Both the position numbers and the translations under genes were made by a program. The notes below the pieces were generated by a model. That model searched no databases. It was not told the DNA's origin and saw only the letters and a list, made by a program, of their open reading frames with translations. 60,000 bases of DNA from Cryptomeria japonica (taxonomy: Eukaryota; Streptophyta; Pinopsida; Cupressales; Cupressaceae). Location of the stretch: assembly GCF_030272615.1 (NCBI RefSeq), contig NC_081412.1, positions 670,124,852 through 670,184,851 on the forward strand, written 5' to 3'. This document shows, in pieces, positions 11,310 through 22,295 of this stretch (within the stretch, counting starts at the first letter, position 1; the number at the start of each line of letters is the position of its first letter).

Positions 11310-12860
11310 ATGTTATCACAATTTACTAAGGAAGGAAGTAATGATTTACCCCTAGTGCATTCACACTTGATTGATTGGGGGCAAGAAGGAAAACCAATGC
11401 TAGATTGGTTTGAAAATGACGAAGCAATTTCAGAATTTCTAGGAGTCAGAGAGGGATTTCCACAAAGTGATCATAAAGCAGGGTTTGTTATAGACCTGAA
11501 TAGAACGGCATACTTTGGAGAAGAAAGTACTTTTACAACAGAAGATCAGGATCAAACTACCCATAATGACAAGAATGATTTGGGTAATCTTCCTATGGAA
11601 AAAGAAAGGTTAGCATTACTTATAGAGGAAATAGAAGAAGTAAACATAGTAGAAGGAGAGGTTGTACATAACATCCATCTGGCAAAATCCTTAAGAAAAG
11701 AAGAAAAAGACAGATTCATTCATTTTTTCAAACAATGGCCTATCAACTTTGCTTGGTCCTGTTTAGACATGCCAGGTTTAGACTCCGAATTAGTAGTACA
11801 TCACTTACCTTTGATACTAGGAGTAAAGTCTTACAAGCAAAAATTGAGAAAAATTCATCCAAGTATCGCATTATTGGTTAAAATAGAACTACAAAAGCTA
11901 CTGGATGTAGGTTTTATTAGACCTATTGACTACATGGAATGGATATCCAACTTGGTACCCATGACTAAACCCATAGGAGGCATAAGAATCTACATAGATT
12001 TTTGGGATTTAAATAAAGCTTGTCCTAAAGATGACTTTCCACTACCAAATATTGACATGATAGTTGACCTGATAGCTGGCAATGAGATGTTATCCTTAAT
12101 GGATGGTTTTTCAGGATACAACCAGATTAAAATTGCACCAGACGATCAACATAAAACAACCTTTACATGCCCATGGGGAACATACTACTGGAATGTGATG
12201 CCATTTGGTCTCAAAAACGCCGGAGCAACATACCAAAGAGCCATGACAACATTGTTTCATGACATGATTCACAACATAATGGAAGATTACGTGGATGACA
12301 TATTGGCCAAATCACAGACAAGAGAAAATCATCTTGCAGTTCTTACATAGATATTTGATCAGTTGGAATAGTACAATGTCAGATTAAACCCGAAGAAGTG
12401 TGTGTTTGGCGTAACAGCAGGTAAACTATTAGGGTTTATAGTATCAAATAGAGGAATTGAAATAGACCTAGCCAAGGTTAAAGAAATCATTGATATGCAA
12501 CCGCCGTCAACACTTAAACAACTCAGAGGCTTACAAGGAAGATTGCAATCCATAAGGAGGTTTATAGCAGAGTTGGCAGATAAGTGTCACCCGTTCCAAC
12601 ATTTACTCAAGAAAGGAATTACTTTTAAATGGATAGAACAATTTTAGGAAGCTTTCCAAGCTCTGAAAGATTATCTTTTGAACACACCAGTGTTAATATC
12701 TCCTACTCCAGGACAACCTCTATTGTTATACATATTAGCAAAAAACTCAACTCTAGGAGCTTTATTGGCACAACATGATAAAAATGGAAAAGAAAGAGCC
12801 ATTTATTATATAAGTAGGACTCTAATCGGCTATGAGCTTAATTATACCTTCATAGAGTGA
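11310..12860 (+). pseudogene. pol: G1 reverse transcriptase and first RNase H
   Basis: Copies element RNA to DNA and degrades the template. The RT N-terminal signature is at about 11830-12010 (KLRKIHPS, then DLNKACPKDDFPLP). The catalytic box reads MEDYVDDILAKS at about 12280-12312, with the Y-V-D-D intact. The thumb/connection (RLNPKKCVFGVTAGKLLGF) follows at 12386-12440, then the Ty3-type RNase H (LISPTPGQPLLLYILAK and LGALLAQHDKNGKERAIYYISRTL) at about 12690-12830. Single-codon stops at 12348, 12369, 12645 and 12858 break it but the frame never shifts. First half (11310-11800) is linker, acidic. Confidence 0.9.
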
Positions 12861-13139
12861 GCATGCTTAGTAGTAATCTTTGCATCCCAAAAGATCAGAC
12901 ATTACTTTTTGAGTCATAAGGTACAACTCATTGCACGCTTTGACCCACTCAAGTACCTATTGAGAAGAGCAACATTAACCAGGTGATTAGCTAAGTGGGT
13001 TATGATCTTGAGCGAGTTTGATATAGAATACATAGACAGAAAAGCCATCAAAGGACAAATTATAGTAGATCAATTAGCAGAGGCTCCTATACAGGACAAT
13101 CACCCATTGCTGATAGATTTTCTAGATGAATCCGTGTTT

Positions 13140-13390
13140 ACATTAACTGCCTCAGTAATGTGAAAGTTATACTTTGATGGGTCATATACGAATCATGGAT
13201 CTGGAGCAGGGGTTCTCTTCATTACTCCTCAAGGGGATGTTATACCTAAGTTATTTAGGATCAATTTTCAATGCACCAACAATATGGCTAAATATGAAGC
13301 TCTTCTCATAGGACTTCATACAACTGTACAATGGAAATACAAGAGTTACAGGTCTATGGTGATTCACAGTTGATTGTAAATTAGGTCAAT
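13140..13390 (+). pseudogene. G1 second (archaeal-type) RNase H
   Basis: After a connection region (12861-13139) with stops, a second RNase H domain reads KLYFDGSYTNHGSGAGVLF, then CTNNMAKYEALLIGL and, after a frameshift near 13330-13345, ELQVYGDSQLIVN. The acidic residues of D-G-S, K-Y-E and G-D-S are all kept. This duplicated domain between the Ty3-type RNase H and integrase is the mark of the plant Tat group (family knowledge). Stops at 13159-13164 and 13383 read as TGG-to-TGA and CAG-to-TAG. Confidence 0.85.
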
Positions 13391-13402
13391 GATGAGTACA
13401 AA

Positions 13403-14908
13403 ATGAAGGATGATAAACTCATGCCTTATAAAAAGTTGGTCGAAGATTACAAGAAGCACTTCAGCAAAATTACATTCGAACAAATCTCAAGGATACAAAA
13501 CAAGGCCGCAAATGTGATGGCAACCATAGGTTCTCTTCTCAATATGCCTGCTAATGAAACTCAGTTTGAGTTCATCATAGAATGGTTGATGCTACTTGCA
13601 TATGAGACTCCCCTATCAGAATATATATGTGCAATTGTGGGTCCAGAATCACCTTGGTACAATGAAATATACACATATTTACACACCCAATACATGTCAC
13701 CAGATTTGTCCAGAAATCAAAAGAAGACGTTTATTCGTCAAGCATCTAGATATACCATTATAGTTGATACTTTGTATAGGAAGGGTTTCAATGGGACTCT
13801 TCTCCAATGTTTGGATGAGAATGAAGCACACATTGCTTTAAAAGAAGTACATCATGGAATTTGTGGGGCTCACCAAAGTGGTCCACCATTGTCAAAAACA
13901 CTATTGAGAGCAGGTTATTACTGGCCAACCATGGAAAAAGATGCTTACAAGTATGTACAGAAGTGTAAACAATGCCAAATGCATGGAGACCTTATTCATG
14001 CACCAACACAAGATCTTCAACCCATTACATCACCATGGCTATTTTCATAATGGGGATTAGATCTAGTGGGTAAAATCAACCCTTCTTCCAATGGGCACAA
14101 GTTTATATTGATAGCCACTGAATACTTTACTAAATGGGTTGAAGCAATTCCTCTAACATATATCACTGGAAAGCAGATATCAAAATTCATGCTCAACTAC
14201 ATTATATGTAGATATGGAGTCCCAATGTGCTTTGCTACAGATAATAGGTGCCCATTTAAGAACTAGGAAGTAAAAGAGTTATGTGACAAATTCCATATAC
14301 AACAGAGATTTGCCATGCCATATTATCCACAAAGTAATGGACAAGAAGAGGCTACAAATAAAACAATAGTAAAAATTCTTAAGAAAATAGTCACTGACAC
14401 AGGATGGGACTAGCATCTCCAACTAAACCCCACTCTCTAGGCTTACAGAACAGGAGTACGCACACCTACAGGGGAAACACCCTATTCCTTGGTTTATGGT
14501 GCAGAAGCAATACTTCCTATTGAAATAGAAATTCAATCTCTAAGAGTCTCCTTACAAAACATCATATCAGAAGAAGACTACAGGGTAGCAAGGTTACAAG
14601 AACTCGAGACCCTTGATGAAAAAAGACAAACAATGTTCAATCACCTACAAGGATATCAAAACAGACTGAGATGAAGTTATAATAAAAGAGTCTGCCCATG
14701 AACTTTTTAGGTGGGAGATTTAGTACTTAAAGAAAATCAAAGGAACTTAGCAGAACGTGAAAGGCTAGGGAAATTTGAACCTAACTAGCTAGGTCCTTTC
14801 ATTATAACAAGGGTCATAGGCAATGGAGCATATAACTTGGCTACCATGGAGGGAGATCCACTCCCTGACCCTATGAACAACATGCACCTTAAGCGATATT
14901 ATACCTAA
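13403..14908 (+). pseudogene. G1 integrase
   Basis: Inserts the cDNA into the genome. The zinc-binding H-x3-H...C-x2-C motif reads EVHHGICGAHQSGP to CKQCQMHG (about 13845-13985). The core has D in GLDLVGKI (about 14055), D in CFATDNRCPF (about 14230) and E in SNGQEEATN (about 14340), so the D-D-E triad is visible. The C-terminal part ends VGDLVLKE, then GPFIITRVIGNGAYNL, then NNMHLKRYYT and a stop at 14906-14908. At least seven in-frame stops, all explained by single transitions. Frame 2, one shift from RT. Confidence 0.88.
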
Positions 14909-16035
14909 AGGCTGGGTTAGTTTAGGTTTTATTTTCCACATTGCATATCATATCATTCAAACCAGTGCATTACATAAAGTTTCTTTTTTAAATGCATCGT
15001 ATTCATAGATTTCATGGCATATAGTTTTTGCATTTACATATAGCAACATCAATGAAACAAGGCAACTGTCCAAGTTTATAATCTATTTACATCCAAGAGA
15101 AGTAATGGTCATCTCCTTTCTTAGATATTTGGACATGAAGTCTATGAGGTCCTAAGGTCATTCATCTTCAACATTACCCTGTGACAATGCTTTACTTATG
15201 GTTGGGTAGTGATTTCACTATTTGAGACTTGTTAACCCAAAATCTATCAATTGCTATATCTCACACATTAAGAAAATCTCTAATTCATTCAAGACACCTA
15301 GTTGATCATATGACTAGTGAAAAATCTAAATACTACTTCAGCGCCGCTGTAATTGTCACACCCAAGTAGGTTTCATTACTTACAAGTCAAGGCAAGAAAA
15401 TAAAAAGAAAAGAGCTATGCCAAATATCCATTTGAAGGCAAAAGAGCAATGATATATAACTGAAATATCACGCATACAAAAGTATGATAAAAAGCTTAAC
15501 TATGGGAACATGCAAGTAACTCCATCAGGGCTATGGACGCCTACTGTCAATGGAGCAATATTTGAGAAATTACAGTCTATAACCTCATCGGAGCTCTCAA
15601 GGCTTGTTGGCAGCGAGGCTCTATTCAAGATGCTTTTGAAGTTAGAAAATCCATGTAGCTAGTCATAAAGGATGCTAAGGATCTTTAGTGAACACAAGAG
15701 CAGAAATTCACTCATTTGCACACACATGGACAAAAGAAGATCAAAGTTTCAAGAACCAATGGGGAAGTTTTCCGCGTCTCCATTTGTAAATCCTAGTCAC
15801 TAATTGTGTCAAGATGAGTGTTCCAAGGGACCATAGGGATCGATTGATCGGTTATCTAAGAAATGTTTTGCACCTCCATTTTCAATTGGTGTATTACAAA
15901 TGATACAATAAACACAGTTAACCTTGTTCACATAGGAAATGCATCTTCATCCTGCATATTGCATTCACATAGGTCATGTAAAAAATTCATTTGTCTCCAC
16001 ATACATTCTATTGATCATCATGTCGTACAGGTCTG
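14909..16035 (+). other. G1 spacer after integrase, no gene seen
   Basis: AT-rich sequence without a coding frame that I can support. It begins the long region between pol and the antisense gene. Confidence 0.5.
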
Positions 16036-16039
16036 TACA

Positions 16040-16460
16040 CTAGGGGCATAACTGGAAAAATCCTAAAAAATCAGATAAAGTCCTGAAAAAATCCTAAAAA
16101 ATCAGATGAAGTCCTGAAAAAATCCTAAAAATTAGATAAAGTCCTGAAAAAATCCTAAAAAATCAGATAAAGTCCTGAAAAAATCCTAAAAATCAGATAA
16201 AGTCCAGAAAAAATCTTAAAGCATTCAGATACAGTCCTCAAAAAATTCAAAAACAGTGAAAAAGTCAAAATTCAAAAAACATTGAAAAACAAAAATTCCA
16301 AAAACAATGAAAACCATGAAAATCATTCACAAACATTCGTATAAGATCCTAAAAAAATCAACCAAAAAACATCCATGTAAGATCCTGAAAAAATCAACCA
16401 AAAATATTTGTAAAAATGTCCTAAAAAAATCATCCAAAAACATTCAAATATCGATCTACA
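16040..16460 (+). repeat. Tandem repeat of about 30 bp in the G1 spacer
   Basis: At least six units of GTCCTGAAAAAATCCTAAAA plus a short ATCAGATAAA box up to about 16230, then degenerate CAAAAACATTGAAAA and GATCCTGAAAAAATCAACCA units. The ORFs read across it are low-complexity artefacts. G4 has a comparable array at 56945-57200. Confidence 0.8.
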
Positions 16461-17394
16461 TAATCCAAAACATCGAAAAAGCTCTTGGAAAAGAACTAAA
16501 AAATCGAAAATCAATCAAATCAGAAAAACTTGAAATAAAATGTCTTGTAAGAAACAAATACCCTAGCAGATATCCAGCAAACACTATGCATGAAGTTAAC
16601 AAAGGATACGACTATCCAGTCAAACATCTACAATCAACTAATCAAACTGTCTTATCAATCGTATCATATCCACATTAACGTGATCATTATCTTGTCTTAA
16701 ACAAAAGAGGATACACTCGAAATCAAACAAGTCAGTCTTAAATGGGGTGCGTAACTTTATGAGATCAAACATTATCAACAATCACATCAAACAATTGAGA
16801 ACGATGGCACAAGGTCAGTATAGCTACTGAATTTTGTTTGGGTCAGTGTTTATCTTTTTATCATTTGGCGACAGATATTGTTCCTATGCTACTCAAGGAT
16901 GTCTACAAGTGACTAGAGGAGCTATGATGGGCATTATCTTTTTCTTTGTTTGTTGTTTATGGTGTGAACCAATGAAATTCTAGGGAAATTTCTCTAGTGG
17001 GTTTCAGTGATAAGAGCCTTCACATCAAGGTGAAATAGCCACATATACCTTGACCCCTAGCGTAATTCCCAGAATGGAGGGTTCACTCCTTGTCTACTAC
17101 GTGTTTGTTTCTTCAATGAGATATCTTTACATCTTGGTTCCTTATAACGGGATGTGCTAAGCTTCATTGTTCAATAATAAGGCTCAGTGATGAATATATA
17201 TTGACGCAATAAAATATGTGACACAAGTTCGTGATTCATTCAATTTCATTCTCATTTGCTTATTGATAGTTTGTTGATTTCTTATCATATCTTTTGTCTA
17301 ATTCGCATTCTTTCTAAATGTTCTTTCTATCATCAAAAACTTCTCTCCATCATCAGACTAACATTTCTTCAAGTTATATCTGAGTTAAAATGGG

Positions 17395-17590
17395 TACAAC
17401 CAGTATCATACAAAAAAGATTCATTCATAATTATTCATTTGCATTCATTATAGGATTCATTATTCATGTACATTCATTATTCATTTGCATTCATTATATG
17501 ATTCATTATTCATGTGCATTCATCATCATTCATTATAGATCCATTTACATTCATTCATATAGATTTCATTTACATCATTAATACATACAT
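17395..17590 (+). repeat. ATTCATT-rich repeat in the G1 spacer
   Basis: Repeats of TTCATTTGCATTCATTATA and CATTATTCATGTGCATTC with 25-45 bp spacing. Between 16461 and 17394 I see no gene. Confidence 0.65.
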
Positions 17591-18183
17591 GTACTACCAT
17601 GACATTCAGAATCATATAGAATAGAATAAGATTTACATCTTAACACTCATAGCATCATATAAGCATACATGAGAAGGTAAACATAGATCATTACCAAAAC
17701 CCACATGTTATATATATATATAAATAAAAAATGATAAGGTGTGTATACAATAAAGAAACTCGAAGGCTCAGATAACATGATCAATAAAATGTCTCAACCA
17801 ACACTGCCTCTATCAGCAGGTGGATCCTATCCACTAGATCCTACCCCGAGATGTCGAGGTGGTCCCATAGCACCATCACTGCTGGTCCTCTGTGTGGTAG
17901 ACTTGCTCAAACTAGAATGACCTCTGACAACACTAAAACTAGGAGCTCTCTGTCCCTCAGGAACAACACTATGATAAATCTATCGATAGTAAAAAGCCTC
18001 TTGTGCAGCATGGTAAAGTCTATCAGACTCACTTCGTCTATCGGTAGCCAAAGCAAAGTGCTCATCGTATGTAGCCTGAATCATTTGTAAATGCCTAACT
18101 ACATCATCTCTCTCTCTCTGGAGATGATCTCTCTCAGCCTCAAGAGCACCATAATCTGCACAATAAGTCTCTTGCTCAATATC

Positions 18184-18483
18184 TCATCTGGCGACCTCAT
18201 CCTCCAACCTCTGGACACGCGCTCGAAGAATCCACACCTCATCCTCATCACCCACCTGTCCTCTCCCACCCTCTATAGTAGGAACATCCTCTAGCTCTGG
18301 CATATCCTCATCATCATCTCCACTTTCGTTGCCTGATGACTCAGAAGAATCATCGTTGCCCTCATTGCTAACAGACTTGGTGTCTCCACCAATGTCTACA
18401 TCCTCCTCTGCACCCTCATCTCCCCCACCCCCACCCTCATCTCCCACATTTCCACCGGCTCTCTCCCCTACCTCTATCCTCAA
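18184..18483 (-). other. Acidic low-complexity segment of the G1 PMD protein
   Basis: Stop-free 99-residue part of exon 2 rich in Asp, Glu, Gly and Ser (for example GGGGGDEGAEEDVDIGGD). It separates the PMD from the C-terminal coiled coil; G4 has a similar Gly/Asp stretch at about 54500-54610. Confidence 0.6.
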
Positions 18484-19671
18484 CCTTTGTCTAGGATGGT
18501 GAATCTGCTATGTTGTAATTGGAACAACAGGATCAGTCAAAGGCATTGGCCTGTGCCTAGCAAACCACGCATCATACTCCACCATCGTCCCTGGATCTGC
18601 TGCACCCCTACCCCAACCCCAGAGTAATGGCTGCAGAGAATCAAACTCAGTAGAAGCAACATGTGTCTCTATGCAAACACCCCAATCAGATACCTCCTGA
18701 GATACACGAGCAAAATATGCAGTAATCACAGGTGTCACCTATACCTCTCCAAACTGTTGCAGAACCTGCCCTGGAAGATACATCTCAATGATCCACTGGG
18801 TCTCAAAGGTCCTACCAATAAGATATCTCTGCTATCGGCAGAAAGACAAGTGCACTACATCATTAGGCCAACCAGGGCAATCTAAGTATGGTCTCCAAAT
18901 AAAATGTTGCAGAATGTCAAACTGATGTCTCCAATACAAGGTGTTCCCTGAACCCCTGTGTCTGATACTTGCTATATATCTAAATGCATAAGGCTCACCA
19001 GGCTGCAAGTCTACATGAATGACAGGCCTAGAAATAGAAATGTGCTCCCATGCCCATGTCTAGAGCAAAGTAACACCACAACTGATAGAACGTTATCTGA
19101 GATACACAATACCATGCATTTGATATTACAACATGACAAGTAGACAAGGACCCCAAGCATATAGGTGACAATGCACAATCATATCATGGAGAACTCTACC
19201 CCATCCAACTAGAAACCCATGACCTCGTCTGTCAAGTATCAGTAAACCACTGACAATACCGCACAATACAATAGTTAGGTCATCATAGTCTAACCAAGCT
19301 CAAGGGATGTCATAATGACCACTGATCTGCAAGTCCTAAATCTCACACTCAAAAAGTGTACATAGTCCAGCAATGCCATCATCATGGTCATATACAACTC
19401 TCTCACCATGAATAGGAATACATAGTATACACCATACATCCTCTAAAGTAATCGATGCCTCACCAGTCGGTAGATGGAAAGAACAAGTCTCAGAGTGCCA
19501 CCGCTCTATCAAAGCTGTAATCATGGCCCTATTGGCCATAACCTCTGGAAAATGCATAACATGATATAGACCAAGCTGGCGGATATGCTCGATATCATCA
19601 TCTAGTAAGTCTGCTCGAAGATCCAATCCGAGAGGTCTAATCTGTCCACACTATAACACTCCAATGTTCTC

Positions 19672-20068
19672 CTGCAAATGATCAAAATCTCAGTTATCAG
19701 ATCCAGGAAAATTAAAATATTTCCAAACGCATGACAAAAACTTACATATACAATGAATGCGTAATAGTTATGGCTTATGTGGTACAAATATGACTCTTGC
19801 GTAACGATAAAAGCTAATGCATAACAAAATGAATGCATGCATAACAAAAAACACTTATGTGTAATGACATACATGAATGCGGCATGTTAGAGCTAATGCG
19901 TGACACTTACGATGCATGCGTAACATTTAAGGCATTTGCGGTACACTTAATACTAATGCATGAAAATCGACAAGCGAATGCGTAAAGCAAGGAAAAAAGT
20001 GATTACTGAATTTTAAAAAAAAAAAAAGAATAAAACAGACATAAAATCAAAAAAAATTTGGAAAATAC
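19672..20068 (-). other. Predicted phase-0 intron of the G1 PMD gene
   Basis: Donor GGCATG/GTATTTTC and acceptor TTTGCAG/GAGAAC on the minus strand give a 397-nt intron between complete codons. The intron is AT-rich with stops in all frames. The G4 copy has its intron at the same place and phase. Confidence 0.65.
19735..19985 (-). repeat. GTTACGCATTC microrepeats in the PMD intron
   Basis: About eleven variants of (A)ATGCGTAAC on the plus strand, spaced 15-30 bp. They are the reverse complement of the TCACGCATTC units of the G1 leader. Confidence 0.7.
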
Positions 20069-20237
20069 CATGCCGCCAGTCCCAGGAGGTCTCTGATATG
20101 AACGTACACGGTCCGACAGGTGCAATCGAGCTCTATATCTAGACATGATGTCAAATACTGAGAATAAGAACACAAATTATAGAGAAATACTAAGGAAACA
20201 CCAAATGGCAAATGAGCAAATGAAACCTAAAAGTCTC

Positions 20238-20245
20238 TATTTATA
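20238..20245 (-). promoter_or_regulatory. TATA box of the antisense PMD gene in G1
   Basis: The minus strand reads GCTATAAATAGAGAC about 92 nt before the ATG at 20146. This is a near-consensus plant TATA box pointing the right way; transcription would start near 20205-20215. Confidence 0.6.
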
Positions 20246-20510
20246 GCTCAAAATTAGGGTTTTTTGACATCCCAACGTCTGTGGTGCCCGCTAGCTTCAA
20301 ATACCTTGTAGCCTATTCAAACAAACTCAAAATCAAATGAAATTTCACACACTTGCTCGTACAACTGATATCGAAAACATGGTCTCAATTCTGAAATTTT
20401 ATGACCACCTTTTGTGAGGGGGCATATTTACACCATAAAGCAAAACCAAGGCATACTGGGGCAGGATTTTTTTTCGTTTTCTTTGAAACAACGTTGTTTT
20501 GACATTGTCT

Positions 20511-20524
20511 CAAAGAGGGGCAAA
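20511..20524 (+). promoter_or_regulatory. G1 polypurine tract
   Basis: CAAAGAGGGGCAAA directly precedes the 3' LTR start TGTAGACG and would prime plus-strand synthesis. 20247-20510 before it holds no gene. Confidence 0.85.
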
Positions 20525-22063
20525 TGTAGACGCCTAAAAATGTCTCATTGATCATGTACTAATTATTCCTCTAATTGATTAAATAATTCCTTAATTATTT
20601 AATTAAGTTAATTAATCTTATTCTTCTAATTCTTCTATTTAATCATATTCTTCTAAATTCATATTTCTTCATCATCTTATTAATTATTCTATTTTTATTC
20701 TTTCATCATTTAATCATTTTGACCATTTTCTAATATTATTAAATATTTATTATTTAATTAATTGTGATCCTTAATTTAAATAATTTTTATTATTTAAATA
20801 AATTACTAATTATTCTATTTTTATTCTTTCATCATTTAATCATTCAACTCTCTTCTAAATATTAATTAAATATTTATTATTTAATTAATTGTGATTTAAT
20901 TCCTTTAATTCAAATAATCTTTATTATTTAATTAAATTTAGTTTCTAAATAATTAAATAGTTTCCTTAAATTATTTAATTAGTTAATTAATTCTGATTAA
21001 TTCCCTAATTTAAATAATCTTTATTATTTAAATAAATTACTAATTATTCAATTTCTATCTCTAGTTATCTAATCATTCAACCCTTTTCTAAATATTAATT
21101 AAATATTTATTATTTAATTAATTTAAATTTAATCCTTTAAATTAAATAATCTTTATTATTTAATTAATTATATTTCTAAAATAATTAAATAGTTTCTTTA
21201 AATTATTTAATTAACTAATTAATTCTTCCATTTCCAAATCCCCAAATTCTAATTTCATCTAATTTCATATTCTTCTAATTTCTTCCAAATTCAAATACAT
21301 GTGCATGATTTCGAAAACCAAATTGAAAATCAAAGTCAAGTTCTAAATATATTCAAATACTAAATTGAATTAATAAATTCAATTATTTGAATTAATATAT
21401 CATGCAAAGATTAAATTGAAAATCTAAATCTAAATGCAAGAACATGCTAAATTAATTAATTAATTAAATCATTTATCTCTTCAACTTCTATTTCCATCTT
21501 TCAGTTAGCTTTTTCTAAATTAAGCTCTCTGTGTCATCTTTATTTCCACCAATCATTCTTTTTCTTCCCTGAATCAACTTTTTCTCAATCAGTTGACTCA
21601 ATTAATCTATTCAATCTATTGAGTTTCACTACTACAATTAGCAGTTCAACTATCAATTTGCATTTGAGCTCACCTGAGTTCCACCTCCTGATCAATCTGT
21701 TCCACCTTTCAATCAATTTCATCCAATTTTCTATAAAATGAGTATTCAATCTCCATTTTCAATCCTCTTGAACTCTCTGGAATCCTCCTCAATCTTGGAC
21801 AATTCCTCATAATCACGAACTTCGAATCCTTGTGTCACTTGCATGTTACCAGCGCAATATCTGAGAGCCAACATACCACGAAGAGAAGAAGAGCAATGGA
21901 AGCAATATGCGATCTTGGGATAGAGAGTTTTATTGAATGATTTTAATTCCTATTTCTTAATTGCATCATTTCATTGGTTTTATGTTTGAATTGCTTAGGT
22001 AGTTAAGGATTTCGTGATTGTCCTTATTTCCTATTTAGCAATGGTATCCTTGAGCATAGCACA
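20525..22063 (+). repeat. G1 3' LTR
   Basis: 1539 bp from TGTAGACGCC to GCACA. Same as the 5' LTR apart from point changes and an additional block around 20990-21180. That block resembles its neighbours (repeated AATTACTAATTATTC and TCTTTATTATTTAAT), so it is a tandem duplication kept in one LTR or lost from the other. Confidence 0.93.
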
Positions 22064-22068
22064 CTAAA
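22064..22068. repeat. Right target site duplication of G1 (CTAAA)
   Basis: Matches 3023-3027 exactly. Confidence 0.9.
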
Positions 22069-22119
22069 CACTTGGATACAAATTTTCTATATATATATAT
22101 ATATATATTGGTTTTTCAA

Positions 22120-22295
22120 TTTGGCATTGTTGTCAAAGGGGGAGTAGAAATATGTGAGTGTGTTTTTGAAAATTTTGTATATTGTATGTATTAAGGGGGA
22201 GCATGTGTATATGTGTAAATTTTTTTTGTATGCACACTTAGCGATATTACTGTAAAATTTTTCTAAGTGTTGCCATCAATGCCAAAGGGGGAGAT
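22120..22295 (+). promoter_or_regulatory. C0 multiple polypurine tracts
   Basis: CAAAGGGGGAGTAG (about 22134), TAAGGGGGAGCATG (about 22192) and CCAAAGGGGGAGAT (22281-22295). The last one abuts the LTR start TGTTGG. Repeated PPTs ahead of the 3' LTR are described for Sireviruses (family knowledge). Confidence 0.7.

Larger units (their letters stand above)
17794..20146 (-). pseudogene. Antisense plant mobile domain (PMD) gene inside G1
   Basis: Two exons on the strand opposite to G1. Exon 1 is 20146-20069, 26 codons, MSRYRARLHLSDRVRS and on to GGM. Exon 2 is 19671-17794, about 625 codons in one frame. Exon 2 holds the PMD core (ALIERWHSETCSFHLP, then GEASITLEDVWCIL, residues about 40-75), a longer PMD tail to about 18510, an acidic Glu/Asp/Gly-rich stretch (18200-18480) and a coiled coil (EAERDHLQRERDDVVRHLQ, 18090-18180). 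Known PMD proteins (MAIN/MAIL family) act in plant nuclei in silencing and development, and PMDs are known from transposons. About twelve in-frame stops, all TAG or TGA, but no frameshift that I found. Dead copy; the family call is strong, the function here is open. Confidence 0.8.
3028..22063 (+). mobile_element. G1: complete but decayed Tat-lineage Ty3/Gypsy retrotransposon, 19 kb
   Basis: Two LTRs beginning TGTAGAC and ending CA, a 5-bp target duplication, a PBS, a PPT and the order gag-protease-RT-RNase H-second RNase H-integrase define a Ty3/Gypsy element. The extra archaeal-type RNase H before integrase places it in the Tat group (family knowledge). About 3 kb of leader precede gag and about 5.6 kb separate integrase from the 3' LTR, the latter holding an antisense plant mobile domain gene. 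Length is far above the usual 5-12 kb. Every coding region has in-frame stops and at least two frameshifts, so the copy is dead. Confidence 0.92.

Noticed and set aside
22083-22110. TATATATA run as a promoter for C0 downstream DNA
   Set aside because: Simple AT microsatellite in the 3' untranslated region, no ORF in reach.
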